A model generated the notes under the pieces. The model saw only the letters and a program-made list of their open reading frames with translations. It did not search any database and was not told the DNA's origin. Shown piece by piece: positions 32,061 to 42,070 of a stretch of 64,000 nt of DNA (positions within the stretch are counted from its first letter, which is position 1; the number at the start of each line of letters is the position of its first letter). The translations under genes and the position numbers were made by a program. Location of the stretch: positions 62,001 to 126,000 of the forward strand of contig JAHDID010000013.1 in assembly GCA_020630975.1 (NCBI GenBank), written 5' to 3'. This DNA is from Verrucomicrobiota bacterium (GTDB lineage Bacteria; Verrucomicrobiota; Verrucomicrobiia; Verrucomicrobiales; DEV007).

Positions 32061-33131
32061 TCATCCTAACCATTTCGAAGCTCTCATCATAATCGTAGTG
32101 CTAAAAATCCGATAGTTAATCGGACGGTTATCCCTACTTTCGCGATTCAACCCCTCAATAAACCTCTTGATATCTTTGTTATAATCCCCCGAATTCTCAA
32201 AGCGGACATCGCTAAACTCTCTAGGCATTGAAATTCCATTATCCTCAGCTAATCTAACAGCAGTGTCTTCATCGATAGCAACCATTGTCACTCGCACCAT
32301 AGGCGGCACCTGTTTACTTCTATTCTCAAGAAAATCCTCATCGTTCGAATCATAAGTGTAAAAAGGAGCAATTTCACTCGAACCATGCTCGTACCGATTA
32401 GAACCACCCGCCTCGATACTGTCAACTGGAGTAACAAGCAGCAATACTATGTTTTCAGCCAAAGGATTTAGGTAGTCAACAAACGCACCATCACCGATGG
32501 ACAACCCTTGGTTCCACCATTTCGTAAAAGTCTGCTCCCCTCCCTTCTCTATCTCGTCAATGGCATCTTCAAAAACCTGATTAGCTTCCGCGGGCGGACG
32601 GAATTCCATCAACCGAAACCGATAACGATCAGCCTTCACAAAGGATGGACGAAAGTCTCGATCAGAACCGTGAACAACCAAGTATCCCCTCCCATTGAAC
32701 AAGTTTCCAAGATTGCGGTATCGAACTGAATAACCCAGAGGAGCTTGAAAAAAAACAGCATGACCACTCACTTGACCACTCAACCCCAAATCAGTGCCAA
32801 TATCCTTACCGTGATCAACATAGAAATGCAATTCTGAACGCTTAGAAATATCCTTCACCTGATTGGTGGAATCATCATACGTGTAGTCAAAATACGTATT
32901 AGACGTGGCTTGAGACATGTTCTTCGTAATCAGATCAAAAGCCACTCGCGCCTCTCTAAACTGACTTATCCGCGACTCACTAAAGCGCCAACTTTTTTGA
33001 ACTTGCTCAAGCATCACTGTCATCATCAGCATGAGAACAGCAAGGATAACCATTGCGGTTAGCAACTCAACAATCGAGAAACCTCGAGACCTAGTTACTT
33101 TATAGTTTAAATTTCTCATACCTATTCTCAC
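32061..33131 (-). CDS. Verru_Chthon cassette protein C (GspJ/PilW-like)
   Basis: Prepilin motif RGFSIVELLTAMVILAVLMLMM. Confidence 0.85.
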   Translation of the reverse strand: MRIGMRNLNYKVTRSRGFSIVELLTAMVILAVLMLMMTVMLEQVQKSWRFSESRISQFREARVAFDLITKNMSQATSNTYFDYTYDDSTNQVKDISKRSELHFYVDHGKDIGTDLGLSGQVSGHAVFFQAPLGYSVRYRNLGNLFNGRGYLVVHGSDRDFRPSFVKADRYRFRLMEFRPPAEANQVFEDAIDEIEKGGEQTFTKWWNQGLSIGDGAFVDYLNPLAENIVLLLVTPVDSIEAGGSNRYEHGSSEIAPFYTYDSNDEDFLENRSKQVPPMVRVTMVAIDEDTAVRLAEDNGISMPREFSDVRFENSGDYNKDIKRFIEGLNRESRDNRPINYRIFSTTIMMRASKWLG

Positions 33132-33781
33132 TCCTTGATAAAGTTTTGCCCCATCCGAACTACCGTCGTTTGATAGGTGTCAATACTCCTAATATTATCC
33201 TGATCATCGAAAAACAATTCAGCCTGATCTGCTCCATTAGGAATTTGAAAAGGAACCGTTTCAACTATCACGGTCAGAAGTTCACTTTCAGTATCCTCCA
33301 AAGGGCTCGCATATGTCTTACCAACCCCTTCTCCATGCTTCAAACTTTGAGGAACATCGTACCTCGGCTCAAAACGAGGCAGCCAAATCCTTGCAGTATA
33401 CGCCCAATTAAACTCAATATCCTGCGCATCATTCATCGGCCCCTTAACTAAGGAATTCGTTCTATTTTTATACCCCAACTCCACACCCTGAGCGTCGTAC
33501 AAACGAACCTGCCTATGAAACTCTTGCAATGGACCACTCTCTAGATCTTCGCTGTTATTACTATCTCTGAACGATGTTAACTGAAGCTCACTCAGCACCT
33601 GCTGATGGATCCTTGCTTCAATACTATTGTCGCCTGCATCCTTGATGGTCTCTAGCCCGCTAGGTATCAAACCTATTAAAGAAACAATAGCTATAGCCGC
33701 AATCGCCATTGCTATAGTTACCTCAACCAAGCTAAAACCAGTTGAAACAGTGTCTCGATTCTTGTTATTCCGCACGTTCAT
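33128..33781 (-). CDS. Verru_Chthon cassette protein B (GspI/PilV-like)
   Basis: Prepilin motif TGFSLVEVTIAMAIAAIAIVSLIGLIPSGL. Confidence 0.85.
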   Translation of the reverse strand: MNVRNNKNRDTVSTGFSLVEVTIAMAIAAIAIVSLIGLIPSGLETIKDAGDNSIEARIHQQVLSELQLTSFRDSNNSEDLESGPLQEFHRQVRLYDAQGVELGYKNRTNSLVKGPMNDAQDIEFNWAYTARIWLPRFEPRYDVPQSLKHGEGVGKTYASPLEDTESELLTVIVETVPFQIPNGADQAELFFDDQDNIRSIDTYQTTVVRMGQNFIKE

Positions 33782-33800
33782 ATCGCTAATTCAATCCCCC

Positions 33801-36800
33801 CTACGGCGCAAATCTTGTCGGATTAACAACTCTAAAACGATAGAACTCATCTATCGACGCTGTCCGCCCACCTATTGTGTCGGCGTAATCCGGAAGATTA
33901 GGGTCATTGGGGTCAATGTATCGTTCAACAATGCTAGAGCCACGATATCCACTCACAACCGTATCCAAGTCTGAATCCCATCGTGAATAATCACGCCCCG
34001 GTCCACCTCGACCTTGTTTAAGTACCTGCCCCCAAAAGTGAACCTTAAAAGTGTTCGATTTGGTCGTGACGCGATTATAAATATTGCCATAAGGCCGCTC
34101 TCGAGAGTTATCTCCCGTAAGAGCATGATCCTCCCAAAACCTTCCGTTCTCCATATCTTCAACATCGGGAACATAGGAGTTAATCATGAACTTCTGGCTT
34201 GTGATACCAAGTCGCTCTGCATACTGCTGGGGAACTAAGTGCATCTCGCATATTTGTGATGCTGACTTAAACACTTCCCCTTCATCAAAGAGCTTCTCGA
34301 ACTGCTCAAGAGTATCCTCCTCGACGATCACACCTCGGAGACGTTTACCCTGCAATTCACCATCTCGAGGACGATCACGCCAATGCCAACCTCTACCCCT
34401 TCCTGCATTATGCTTATAGTTAACCGAATAAAAACTAGGGTCTGCTCGGTTTCTAGAAACTTTGTTATCATCAGGATTATCAGGTTTGTAACCTGGAGTG
34501 GGCACCTGAACCACAAGCTCCGAGCGAAAAATCCCCCTAAGAGCGGTATCCCTTTTGACATGCCTAAAAGGTAGCATTTGGTAGTTTAGATTAACTTTAC
34601 CAGCCGTCGAAAGGGGCTCTGATATTGCATAAGGCTCGACCACCGGCATCCAAAACATATCAAGAAGGTAGTGGTCAGCAGGATCTTCGCCTTCAATTTC
34701 CGAGCCGTCGCCAATCCCTGCTTTCACCATTAGCGACTCATCCGCAGTTGGTCCACCATAGTGTCCACTGCTGCTATCAGGCCTAAATAAGAGAGTCGCC
34801 CACGCCCCTTCCTTATGCTCAGGCCTTGCCGGCAATGAACCAAACATCCCCGGCCCGCTCATGATTCGGTTAGGTGAGAAATAAGAAGGCGATCCTGCCT
34901 CGTGAACGTAATCACGCACAAAATAGGGATAATCTCCAAAGTCTCTCCTAAAATCATACTGCCCTGTAGGCCTCCTAAGCTCAGTTCGGTTGAACAGTGA
35001 ATGTGAGTTACCCTCGTCTGGCTTGTTGATGTAAGGGCCATCGACCAATAATCCCATACCGTTATCGAAGTCGCCGAAACGATTCACTTTATCTCCAGAA
35101 TACTTTTTAGGATCACCTATTGGCCCGGCAGGTTTCTTTCCTCTATAATTTATACCAGGTAGCAATCCTAGCTCAGGCTCAGTAATTGCCCCTGCATAAC
35201 GCCACCCCGGCGTTGCAGACATATCATGTGCCATCTTCTCCTCCTTTTCATCATACAAGTAATGCTCTCCAAACAGCTTACCTGCATTCCTTCGGCTAGC
35301 CGCCGCCAATCTCAAGTCTCCATGTAGAACACCCATTGACTTAACCACATCGCCTACCCAATCTCCATTTTTCTTACGTTCCCCCGCCAAGATAGCTCCA
35401 TTGGCACTTGAAAGCCTATACATTCGGCCTGTATGCATCTCCGGAGAATATTCTTCTCCAGGAGCCACTCCTGCAGCCCCCCTGATGCCTAGCGACCACA
35501 TGGCCATTGGGGAAACCGGATAACTAGTCTTCTCGTTAAATTCATTAATATATCCGGTACGCCCTACAACAAGATCAGGAGGGTGGACCCTAAAGCTGGG
35601 CAAATTAAACGAAATCCTTTGAACATCTGTAGCACCAGTTGTCTGTGGCGCTGACAATTCCTCTGGATCGTAATTCCCGTTAGTCCCGCTTTTTCCACCA
35701 TCAGAATCTCCATGAGCTTTAATCTCAAATATAATTGACCCTCCAGTGAAAGCCATTTCCGCCGGCTCATTAGGATCCCCTTTCACATTTCGCTTCACCC
35801 TAAAAGGAGACGTGAGATAAAGATACTTTCCATTACGAGGAACTCCACCCTCATAATATTCGGGATCAAGAGGGCTGTAGCGACCTGTTGGGTAAAGCGT
35901 ACGTTTGGAAGTCTTTATCTCAGGCCCAAACTCTCTACTGGTCTTACGGTCATCTCCCATCACATAGGTGAACGGCAAAACCCCACCTGCATGCCTATGA
36001 TGCCAAGCACTCTGCCTATCATTAGTGAACCATGTGTAGTTTACCGTCGACGGAAATGAGACGATTTCATGATAACCATTATACTTTGGGTCACTGCTCA
36101 ACTGATCGAAGGGGACTGTATTGTCATTCGGATCAGAACCAGGCCCGAGAGTCGAAAAAGCAAAGCCTCCCTTAGCCTCTGATACTAGATTAATTTCGAT
36201 AGACATGTCCGGATTAATCGGAACCCATCCCATGCTTGGGCAGAATAAATTAAACAGAATCCCAGCCTGAACAAGCTTCTGGTTATGGGCGACACGCATA
36301 TAATGCTCTTTTTTCAAATTCAAATGCCCAACCCTAGATGGCATACTACCTTGAAAACATCCAAGAGTCGATGGATAAAGGCCATTTCTAGCATCCTGCA
36401 TCACCTCTGACACATCATCATCCTCAGGATCAATCCTAATGTATTTACCATTTTGGTCCGTCCTATTATAGATCAAGTTCCAGTTCCAATTCTCCGGTTC
36501 AAACGCCATCTCAACCTGATCTGCGATTTCAGTACTTTGCCAAGGTCGCCCTCCATTTCGAGCTTCATAATCCCTCAACCACTCCTTTAACCAGTTCGGA
36601 TATGAGTCATAATTAGAGTAACTCGCGCTCTTTGGCATCGGAGGAAAGTTAGAGTGCTGTCTTTCAGCATCGTCTTCAACAACCCCGTTCTGACCATAGA
36701 CCGAAAAACCTGGATTTCTTGGACCTGCAGCCTCTCCACCTAATTGATCAATCTTCCCTCCACCATCAGCCACACAGATCACATGAACACCAACGTCCTT

Positions 36801-38675
36801 TAAAGTGTAAAACCTTCCAAACCCTTTTGTATCGTGGCCATCTTCTTTAATCCTAATAGGGGTAACTTGCCCATGCCCCTTATGAATCCGACTCTGACCT
36901 ATCACATCGATATCATTAGGATCCTGATTCTTTGACGAGTTATTCAAAGCTCGTGGATTCGTAAAAGTCCGATGGGTATTGCTGTTTTTTTTGTCAAAAG
37001 CCCTCTCCCAATCTTCCCCAAAAAGACTATCATCATGAAGGTTCACCGATCGGATATAGTCGAACATCATAGTAGCGAGATGATAATGCTCTTCGCGTGG
37101 ATATTTCTCGGCAAACGAGTGCCCAACACCTGGTATTTTTTTGTTCATCATATCGATGATATACCGATATAGCTGGCGATTTCTTTCGATGTTCTGATAA
37201 TCATGCTCATCATCATCCGCATTTTCTCGCTGGAAGTAGTAAGCATATCCAGCAGGTGAAATATCGCCCGACGAGTCCGTCCCACCAGATTTACCTCCAG
37301 CAGAAGCACAAAAAGCAATCAGTTTGTCAAACTTCGTCCTCATCTCGGCACCCCGCGCCGACTTCTCCCGCCCACTAATAGGCCAAGTCGCGATTCGAGG
37401 AGTATTAAAAAGTGTCGTCTCTGGAGCTCTAGAGGTAGTGGTAAGAAAAAATCTAGCCCTCTCCAACTGCTCGCGCATCACTTCAAACCGTGCCGGCCTC
37501 CCGTTTGATTGAGGAAATGGATTTGTATCGCGATTGGGTTTCATCACGAATTCGTCCACAGACGGAAACAAAGGGCGATTATCAGGAATCAGGCCATTAC
37601 GCTCCTTTCGATTTCTAATATCAATTTTACGGGTTCCAGACTCTGACCCACCGCCCACAACTTTCGGGATTGATTCGAAAATCATCTCCATCGCATCCTT
37701 GTTCTGAGCCAACTTAATAACCCCAGGAGCCAATACGGGAGCCAAACTCGTCGTAGCAGGGTGCCCAGGGTAGCGTTGCCACTCATTTTGCGCAGGCTGG
37801 AACCTCCCCATATCCATGTCAGTCTCACCACCCGTTCTTGGCGTATCCCAAGCCAGTCCACCCGCATGAACATTCAGGTTGAGCTTTGTGGTCTCGTCGT
37901 CCGCCCAAAAAGCAAACCGTCCCACAATTGGATTTGATTGGGTAGGCACACTACCTTCTTGGAACGGCTCAAAACGCCCCCCTTCGAGGTAACCTAATGC
38001 ACCATTTGCTAGTTGATAAATCCACCTAACCGGCATTGATAAGTGTTCAACTTTTGAAACCTCTTCAACCTTTTTAGCTAGCTCCCCCCCCTTTACAGTA
38101 TAACTAGAATCGTAGTTGTAATCAAACCCCTCGATTCCCTTTTGCTTTCCGTTTATGGCTTGACGCCACCTAGGCTCATACTTCGCCTTTGGGTCAACAA
38201 TCGGGTAGTACACCTTTGTCCCCCGAATCACCGGTGTATTCAAATCGACAAACTCATCATTATTCCAACCGTCTTCAAACTCTTCGAAATCCTTGCTAGC
38301 AAAGTCTTTGTCGTTGCTTTTGTGATCGACCATTAAATCATCTGAGTACAATTTATACCCAGTGAGTTTTCCGTTATTTGTCCAAGTCCTAATAGCACCA
38401 GGCTGTGATGCCCAAGCTTTATCCGGATCAGACGTCGCCTTCCTGATCTGCGCGATCACCAAATTCACCGACTGCTCAGCCACTTGCTGTGCCTGAAGAC
38501 CATCGGAATACGTGTTTGACGCCTCACTCTCGCTCACCGCCATGTCGAAAAACGCCATGATCATGACCGTCGCTAGTGCGATGACGGCTACTACCATGAC
38601 TAGGGCGACGCCCTTTTCGTTTTTCCGCCTCTTAGCGCCGGATAATTTCGTTTTGACCTGTTTTGAGCTTTTCAT
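33801..38675 (-). CDS. Verru_Chthon cassette protein A (giant GspK/PilX-like protein, 1624 aa)
   Basis: N-term EKGVALVMVVAVIALATVMIMAFFDMAVSESEA; very large first gene of the A-B-C-D order. Confidence 0.85.
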   Translation of the reverse strand: MKSSKQVKTKLSGAKRRKNEKGVALVMVVAVIALATVMIMAFFDMAVSESEASNTYSDGLQAQQVAEQSVNLVIAQIRKATSDPDKAWASQPGAIRTWTNNGKLTGYKLYSDDLMVDHKSNDKDFASKDFEEFEDGWNNDEFVDLNTPVIRGTKVYYPIVDPKAKYEPRWRQAINGKQKGIEGFDYNYDSSYTVKGGELAKKVEEVSKVEHLSMPVRWIYQLANGALGYLEGGRFEPFQEGSVPTQSNPIVGRFAFWADDETTKLNLNVHAGGLAWDTPRTGGETDMDMGRFQPAQNEWQRYPGHPATTSLAPVLAPGVIKLAQNKDAMEMIFESIPKVVGGGSESGTRKIDIRNRKERNGLIPDNRPLFPSVDEFVMKPNRDTNPFPQSNGRPARFEVMREQLERARFFLTTTSRAPETTLFNTPRIATWPISGREKSARGAEMRTKFDKLIAFCASAGGKSGGTDSSGDISPAGYAYYFQRENADDDEHDYQNIERNRQLYRYIIDMMNKKIPGVGHSFAEKYPREEHYHLATMMFDYIRSVNLHDDSLFGEDWERAFDKKNSNTHRTFTNPRALNNSSKNQDPNDIDVIGQSRIHKGHGQVTPIRIKEDGHDTKGFGRFYTLKDVGVHVICVADGGGKIDQLGGEAAGPRNPGFSVYGQNGVVEDDAERQHSNFPPMPKSASYSNYDSYPNWLKEWLRDYEARNGGRPWQSTEIADQVEMAFEPENWNWNLIYNRTDQNGKYIRIDPEDDDVSEVMQDARNGLYPSTLGCFQGSMPSRVGHLNLKKEHYMRVAHNQKLVQAGILFNLFCPSMGWVPINPDMSIEINLVSEAKGGFAFSTLGPGSDPNDNTVPFDQLSSDPKYNGYHEIVSFPSTVNYTWFTNDRQSAWHHRHAGGVLPFTYVMGDDRKTSREFGPEIKTSKRTLYPTGRYSPLDPEYYEGGVPRNGKYLYLTSPFRVKRNVKGDPNEPAEMAFTGGSIIFEIKAHGDSDGGKSGTNGNYDPEELSAPQTTGATDVQRISFNLPSFRVHPPDLVVGRTGYINEFNEKTSYPVSPMAMWSLGIRGAAGVAPGEEYSPEMHTGRMYRLSSANGAILAGERKKNGDWVGDVVKSMGVLHGDLRLAAASRRNAGKLFGEHYLYDEKEEKMAHDMSATPGWRYAGAITEPELGLLPGINYRGKKPAGPIGDPKKYSGDKVNRFGDFDNGMGLLVDGPYINKPDEGNSHSLFNRTELRRPTGQYDFRRDFGDYPYFVRDYVHEAGSPSYFSPNRIMSGPGMFGSLPARPEHKEGAWATLLFRPDSSSGHYGGPTADESLMVKAGIGDGSEIEGEDPADHYLLDMFWMPVVEPYAISEPLSTAGKVNLNYQMLPFRHVKRDTALRGIFRSELVVQVPTPGYKPDNPDDNKVSRNRADPSFYSVNYKHNAGRGRGWHWRDRPRDGELQGKRLRGVIVEEDTLEQFEKLFDEGEVFKSASQICEMHLVPQQYAERLGITSQKFMINSYVPDVEDMENGRFWEDHALTGDNSRERPYGNIYNRVTTKSNTFKVHFWGQVLKQGRGGPGRDYSRWDSDLDTVVSGYRGSSIVERYIDPNDPNLPDYADTIGGRTASIDEFYRFRVVNPTRFAP

Positions 38676-38748
38676 GATGACTTGATGCAGGGTTAAATGA
38701 TGGATGAACCTTTGATTAGGATGCTTGCTCGGATCGGATTTTCACCCT

Positions 38749-38785
38749 TTTGAATAGGGTACAATTTCTATTCAATAGGGTACAA
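38749..38785 (-). repeat. Paired 16-bp repeat, copy 3: (minus strand) TTGTACCCTATTGAAT-AGAAA-TTGTACCCTATTCAAA
   Basis: Reverse complement read directly; 21-bp period; upstream of Verru_Chthon A. Confidence 0.95.
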
Positions 38786-38802
38786 ACCAAAATCCGAGAT
38801 GT

Positions 38803-38815
38803 TTTACAATGTAAA
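38803..38815. promoter_or_regulatory. 13-bp perfect palindrome TTTACA-A-TGTAAA
   Basis: Read directly in aroA/cassette A intergenic region. Confidence 0.5.
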
Positions 38816-38848
38816 TGTAGGATAAATGCAATTACATTGACAATACAA

Positions 38849-38881
38849 GGCAAAAATGCGCCAAAAGCGCACTTTTTTGCC
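38849..38881 (-). terminator. aroA terminator
   Basis: Minus strand GGCAAAAAAGTGCGC-TTTTG-GCGCATTTTTGCC, long hairpin with A/T tracts. Confidence 0.8.
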
Positions 38882-38894
38882 AATACATTGTATT
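38882..38894. promoter_or_regulatory. 13-bp perfect palindrome AATACA-T-TGTATT
   Basis: Read directly; shares the TACAwTGTA core with 38803-38815. Confidence 0.45.
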
Positions 38895-38929
38895 TACGAG
38901 CGACTTTTGCCCGAAATATCAGGATTTGT

Positions 38930-40234
38930 TTACGATTTGGTGTTCGAGATCAACTGCTGGATCTCATCCGCGAAGCCTGGATAGGATGTCTCGATGCACT
39001 CTGCCCCACGGATGACAGTCTCGCCCTTTGCCCGCAAACCAGCAATCGCAAAGGCCATGGCGATACGGTGATCGCCCAGACTCTCGATGGTCGCCCCCTG
39101 GAGTTTGGCCCCTCCAGTGATCTCCATACCATCGGCGAATTCTTCCACATGGACACCCATGCGGCGCAGGTTCTCCGCCACCGTGGAGATACGATCGCTC
39201 TCCTTCACCCGCAGCTCGGCGGCATCGCGGATCACAGTCTTACCTTTAGCCATGGCACCAGCCACAGCCAGGATCGGCACCTCGTCGATCAGAGTCGGGA
39301 TCTGCTCCCCGCCGATCTCGACACCCTGCAGTTCACCGCCCTTTACCTCGATCGAGCCGGTAGGCTCGCAGCCACTCTCATCGAGACGCTCACGGATCTG
39401 AGCCCCCATCTTGATGAGCGCATCTAGGATACCGACGCGGGTCTTATTCATCCCCACATTATCGACCAAAAGCCGAGAACCAGGAAAACCAGCCGTAGCC
39501 GCCACCCAAAATGCCGCACTGGAGATATCGCCTGGCACCGAGATATCGCGCGACTCAGGCACCTGATCGCCCCAGATGGATATGGTATTCCCCTCACGCA
39601 CCAGCTTCACCAGCAGGTACTTGAGCATGCGCTCCGTGTGATCGCGAGACAGCGATGGCTCAGTGACAGAGGTCTTCCCCTTGCCCTGCATACCCGCTAG
39701 GAGCACAGCGCTTTTCACCTGGGCACTGGCGATCGGCGAATCATAGTCGATCGCCTGGATATCAGCAGTCCCCTGAATGGTCAGCGGCGGCATGATCTGC
39801 TCACCCTGACCAGTCACTTTGGCTCCCATCTGCTCCAGAGGCGTGGCGATACGCCTCATCGGACGGCGAGAGAGAGACTCATCCCCTGTCAATTGGGTAG
39901 AAAATGGCTGAGCCGCCAGGATCCCTGAGAGCAGGCGCATGGTCGTACCACTGTTGCCACAGTCGATCGGTCCATTCGGAGCTGAAAACTGCCCTCGGAC
40001 ACCCTGCACCCGCAGGCTAGTGCGCTCCTCATTGAGAAAGTCGATATTCACCCCGAGAGCACGCAGGGCATTCACGGTGGCCAGACAGTCCTCGCTGGCC
40101 AAAAATCCATTCACCTCACACACCCCATTCGAAAGAGCGGCGAACATGACCGAGCGATGGGAGATGCTCTTGTCCCCAGGGACAGTAATCTCTGCTGAAA
40201 ACGGCTCGACGGCTCTGACTTTGATTTCTGACAT
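38930..40234 (-). CDS. aroA: 3-phosphoshikimate 1-carboxyvinyltransferase
   Basis: PGDKSISHRSVMFAAL, GNSGTTMRLLSG, ELRVKESDRI, DHRIAMAFA. Confidence 0.97.
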   Translation of the reverse strand: MSEIKVRAVEPFSAEITVPGDKSISHRSVMFAALSNGVCEVNGFLASEDCLATVNALRALGVNIDFLNEERTSLRVQGVRGQFSAPNGPIDCGNSGTTMRLLSGILAAQPFSTQLTGDESLSRRPMRRIATPLEQMGAKVTGQGEQIMPPLTIQGTADIQAIDYDSPIASAQVKSAVLLAGMQGKGKTSVTEPSLSRDHTERMLKYLLVKLVREGNTISIWGDQVPESRDISVPGDISSAAFWVAATAGFPGSRLLVDNVGMNKTRVGILDALIKMGAQIRERLDESGCEPTGSIEVKGGELQGVEIGGEQIPTLIDEVPILAVAGAMAKGKTVIRDAAELRVKESDRISTVAENLRRMGVHVEEFADGMEITGGAKLQGATIESLGDHRIAMAFAIAGLRAKGETVIRGAECIETSYPGFADEIQQLISNTKS

Positions 40235-40292
40235 ACCTTTCGTGGATTTTTGAGGAAATTGATTAGGCGACTAGTGGATTACGGACCTTGGT

Positions 40293-41129
40293 TTAGACGA
40301 CTTGATCTCGCAGCTTCTTAGCCTCGGAAAACAAGCGACGAAGAGCCTCTTTGTCAAGACTATCGAGTGACTCTCTCCAAGAAGATAATTCATCGATCAA
40401 ACCATCGAGCTGAGCCTTGAGCGCCGCTTGATTGGCCAGAGATATCTCCGTCCACATCTCAGGCTCTCCTGCAGCCACTCGAGTCGTGTCGCGAAAGCCT
40501 CCGCCAGCCAGCCTAGCACGGTCCAGCCCATCGCCCGACAGACAATGCCGAGCCAACGCAGAAGCCAATAAGTGAGGCAGATGACTGATCGAAGCCACGG
40601 CATGATCATGCTCTACAGCCGACATGAGATGAGTGACACCTCCCAGAGACTCCCAAAATTGCGCCAATCGAGACACCGCCGGAGCCTCTGCCGCCGACTC
40701 GGATCGAGGCGTCAGCACGACTGCTGCGCCCTCTAGCAGCCCCGCCGAGGCATAGGCCATGCCCGACTTCTCAGATCCCGCCATAGGATGGCTACCGATA
40801 AACTCGCCTCCCAGCTCAGCCACAGCATCTGTCAGCTCAGCGACTACGGATACCTTGGTACTACCGACATCCGTCACCACCGTGCCAGGACCCAGCTGGG
40901 GAAATTGATCCACGATCGAGCGCATGTGCTGGATCGGCACCGCCAAAATGACCAGCTCCACACCAGACACCACTTCGGTCACATCGGTGGAGCCTACAGA
41001 CACTAGGGAGTCGAGTGTAGGGTCTGCTAGCGCCTCACTACGCCTAGCCCAGATACGTCGCTCGCAGCTCGGTATGCGCTCAGCCACCGCCTTTAAAACC
41101 GAACCACCCAAAAGACCCGGGCCAATCAC
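40293..41129 (-). CDS. tyrA: Prephenate dehydrogenase
   Basis: IGPGLLGGSVLKAV Rossmann motif; GSHPMAGSEKSGM; GTG start. Confidence 0.9.
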   Translation of the reverse strand: MIGPGLLGGSVLKAVAERIPSCERRIWARRSEALADPTLDSLVSVGSTDVTEVVSGVELVILAVPIQHMRSIVDQFPQLGPGTVVTDVGSTKVSVVAELTDAVAELGGEFIGSHPMAGSEKSGMAYASAGLLEGAAVVLTPRSESAAEAPAVSRLAQFWESLGGVTHLMSAVEHDHAVASISHLPHLLASALARHCLSGDGLDRARLAGGGFRDTTRVAAGEPEMWTEISLANQAALKAQLDGLIDELSSWRESLDSLDKEALRRLFSEAKKLRDQVV

Positions 41130-41179
41130 TGCGACCGAGCGGAATGGCGGGGGCGGCTGTGGAGCTACTGTGCTGATAC

Positions 41180-41983
41180 TTAAGGAACCTTAAAGTAAAT
41201 CTTACCACCCGCCACTCGAGGATTCGGGATCTGCATCTGAGTGCCCCGGCTCCATGGACTGCCCAGTGGATTACCAGCAGGATCGATACGCTCGATCGAC
41301 ACCCTACCTAGAGAGGCGTACTCACCCGGCAGAGTGACATGCAGCTTGTCACCAGCGATATTGTTGGCAAAACCCAGCTTCACCACACCATCATCCACCA
41401 CTGGTGCGTGCGGTGCCGGTGGCGGCGTGGGTGCTTGAGGCACATTAAGTAGGCTAGGAGCCTCGATCTTCGGCACACTCGGCTCAGTGATCTTGCGCAC
41501 GCTCTCAGGCGTGTTGTTGCTGGCCACCTGCTGATGCGGGTCGTACATAGTGTTGTCTCGGTGCAGTGGCTTGATCGGCCCCTCCGACTCATCCGCACCT
41601 GCAAATCCAAAGCGATTGCGCCCCTCTTGGATCTGACCATCTACCTGTGCTGCAGCCTGCTCTGTGCTAGCCACCGCCCCATCCATAGTCTCCTGCACTT
41701 CAGCTCCATACCGAGTCGCTGCTGACTCGGCCGATGCCGGCTGAGTCTTTCTACAACTCGTGGTGCTAGCTGATACAGCTAGGACAGCGAGAAGGGCCAT
41801 GGGGAGCCACTGTGATCTGCCAATTGTCATAGGAAGGTAGGGTCTAGACATAATACGCTTTCGAAGAGGTTTAGCCAATTCAATTTCGGTAGACCTCGAT
41901 CGACTGGCACAAGTCACTATTGTTTCGGGTGTTTTGATTGTTAACAGAGCTTCACAAAAAACGCCAGCATTTAATGCGTGCAA
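41180..41983 (-). CDS. Putative lipoprotein of unknown function
   Basis: Internal start MSRPYLPM followed by a hydrophobic segment and VSASTTSC; no recognised domain. Confidence 0.55.
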   Translation of the reverse strand: MHALNAGVFCEALLTIKTPETIVTCASRSRSTEIELAKPLRKRIMSRPYLPMTIGRSQWLPMALLAVLAVSASTTSCRKTQPASAESAATRYGAEVQETMDGAVASTEQAAAQVDGQIQEGRNRFGFAGADESEGPIKPLHRDNTMYDPHQQVASNNTPESVRKITEPSVPKIEAPSLLNVPQAPTPPPAPHAPVVDDGVVKLGFANNIAGDKLHVTLPGEYASLGRVSIERIDPAGNPLGSPWSRGTQMQIPNPRVAGGKIYFKVP

Positions 41984-42004
41984 ACCTTTTCATCCCTGAG
42001 ACGC

Positions 42005-42033
42005 AAAAAAGGCAGCCCTACTGGGCTGCCTTT
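42005..42033 (-). terminator. Terminator downstream of MscS-like gene
   Basis: GGCAGCCC-TACT-GGGCTGCC flanked by an A tract (U tract on minus strand). Confidence 0.85.
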
Positions 42034-42070
42034 CCGCAAAAATGTGTGTGTCAATTCAGACGACTCGCGA

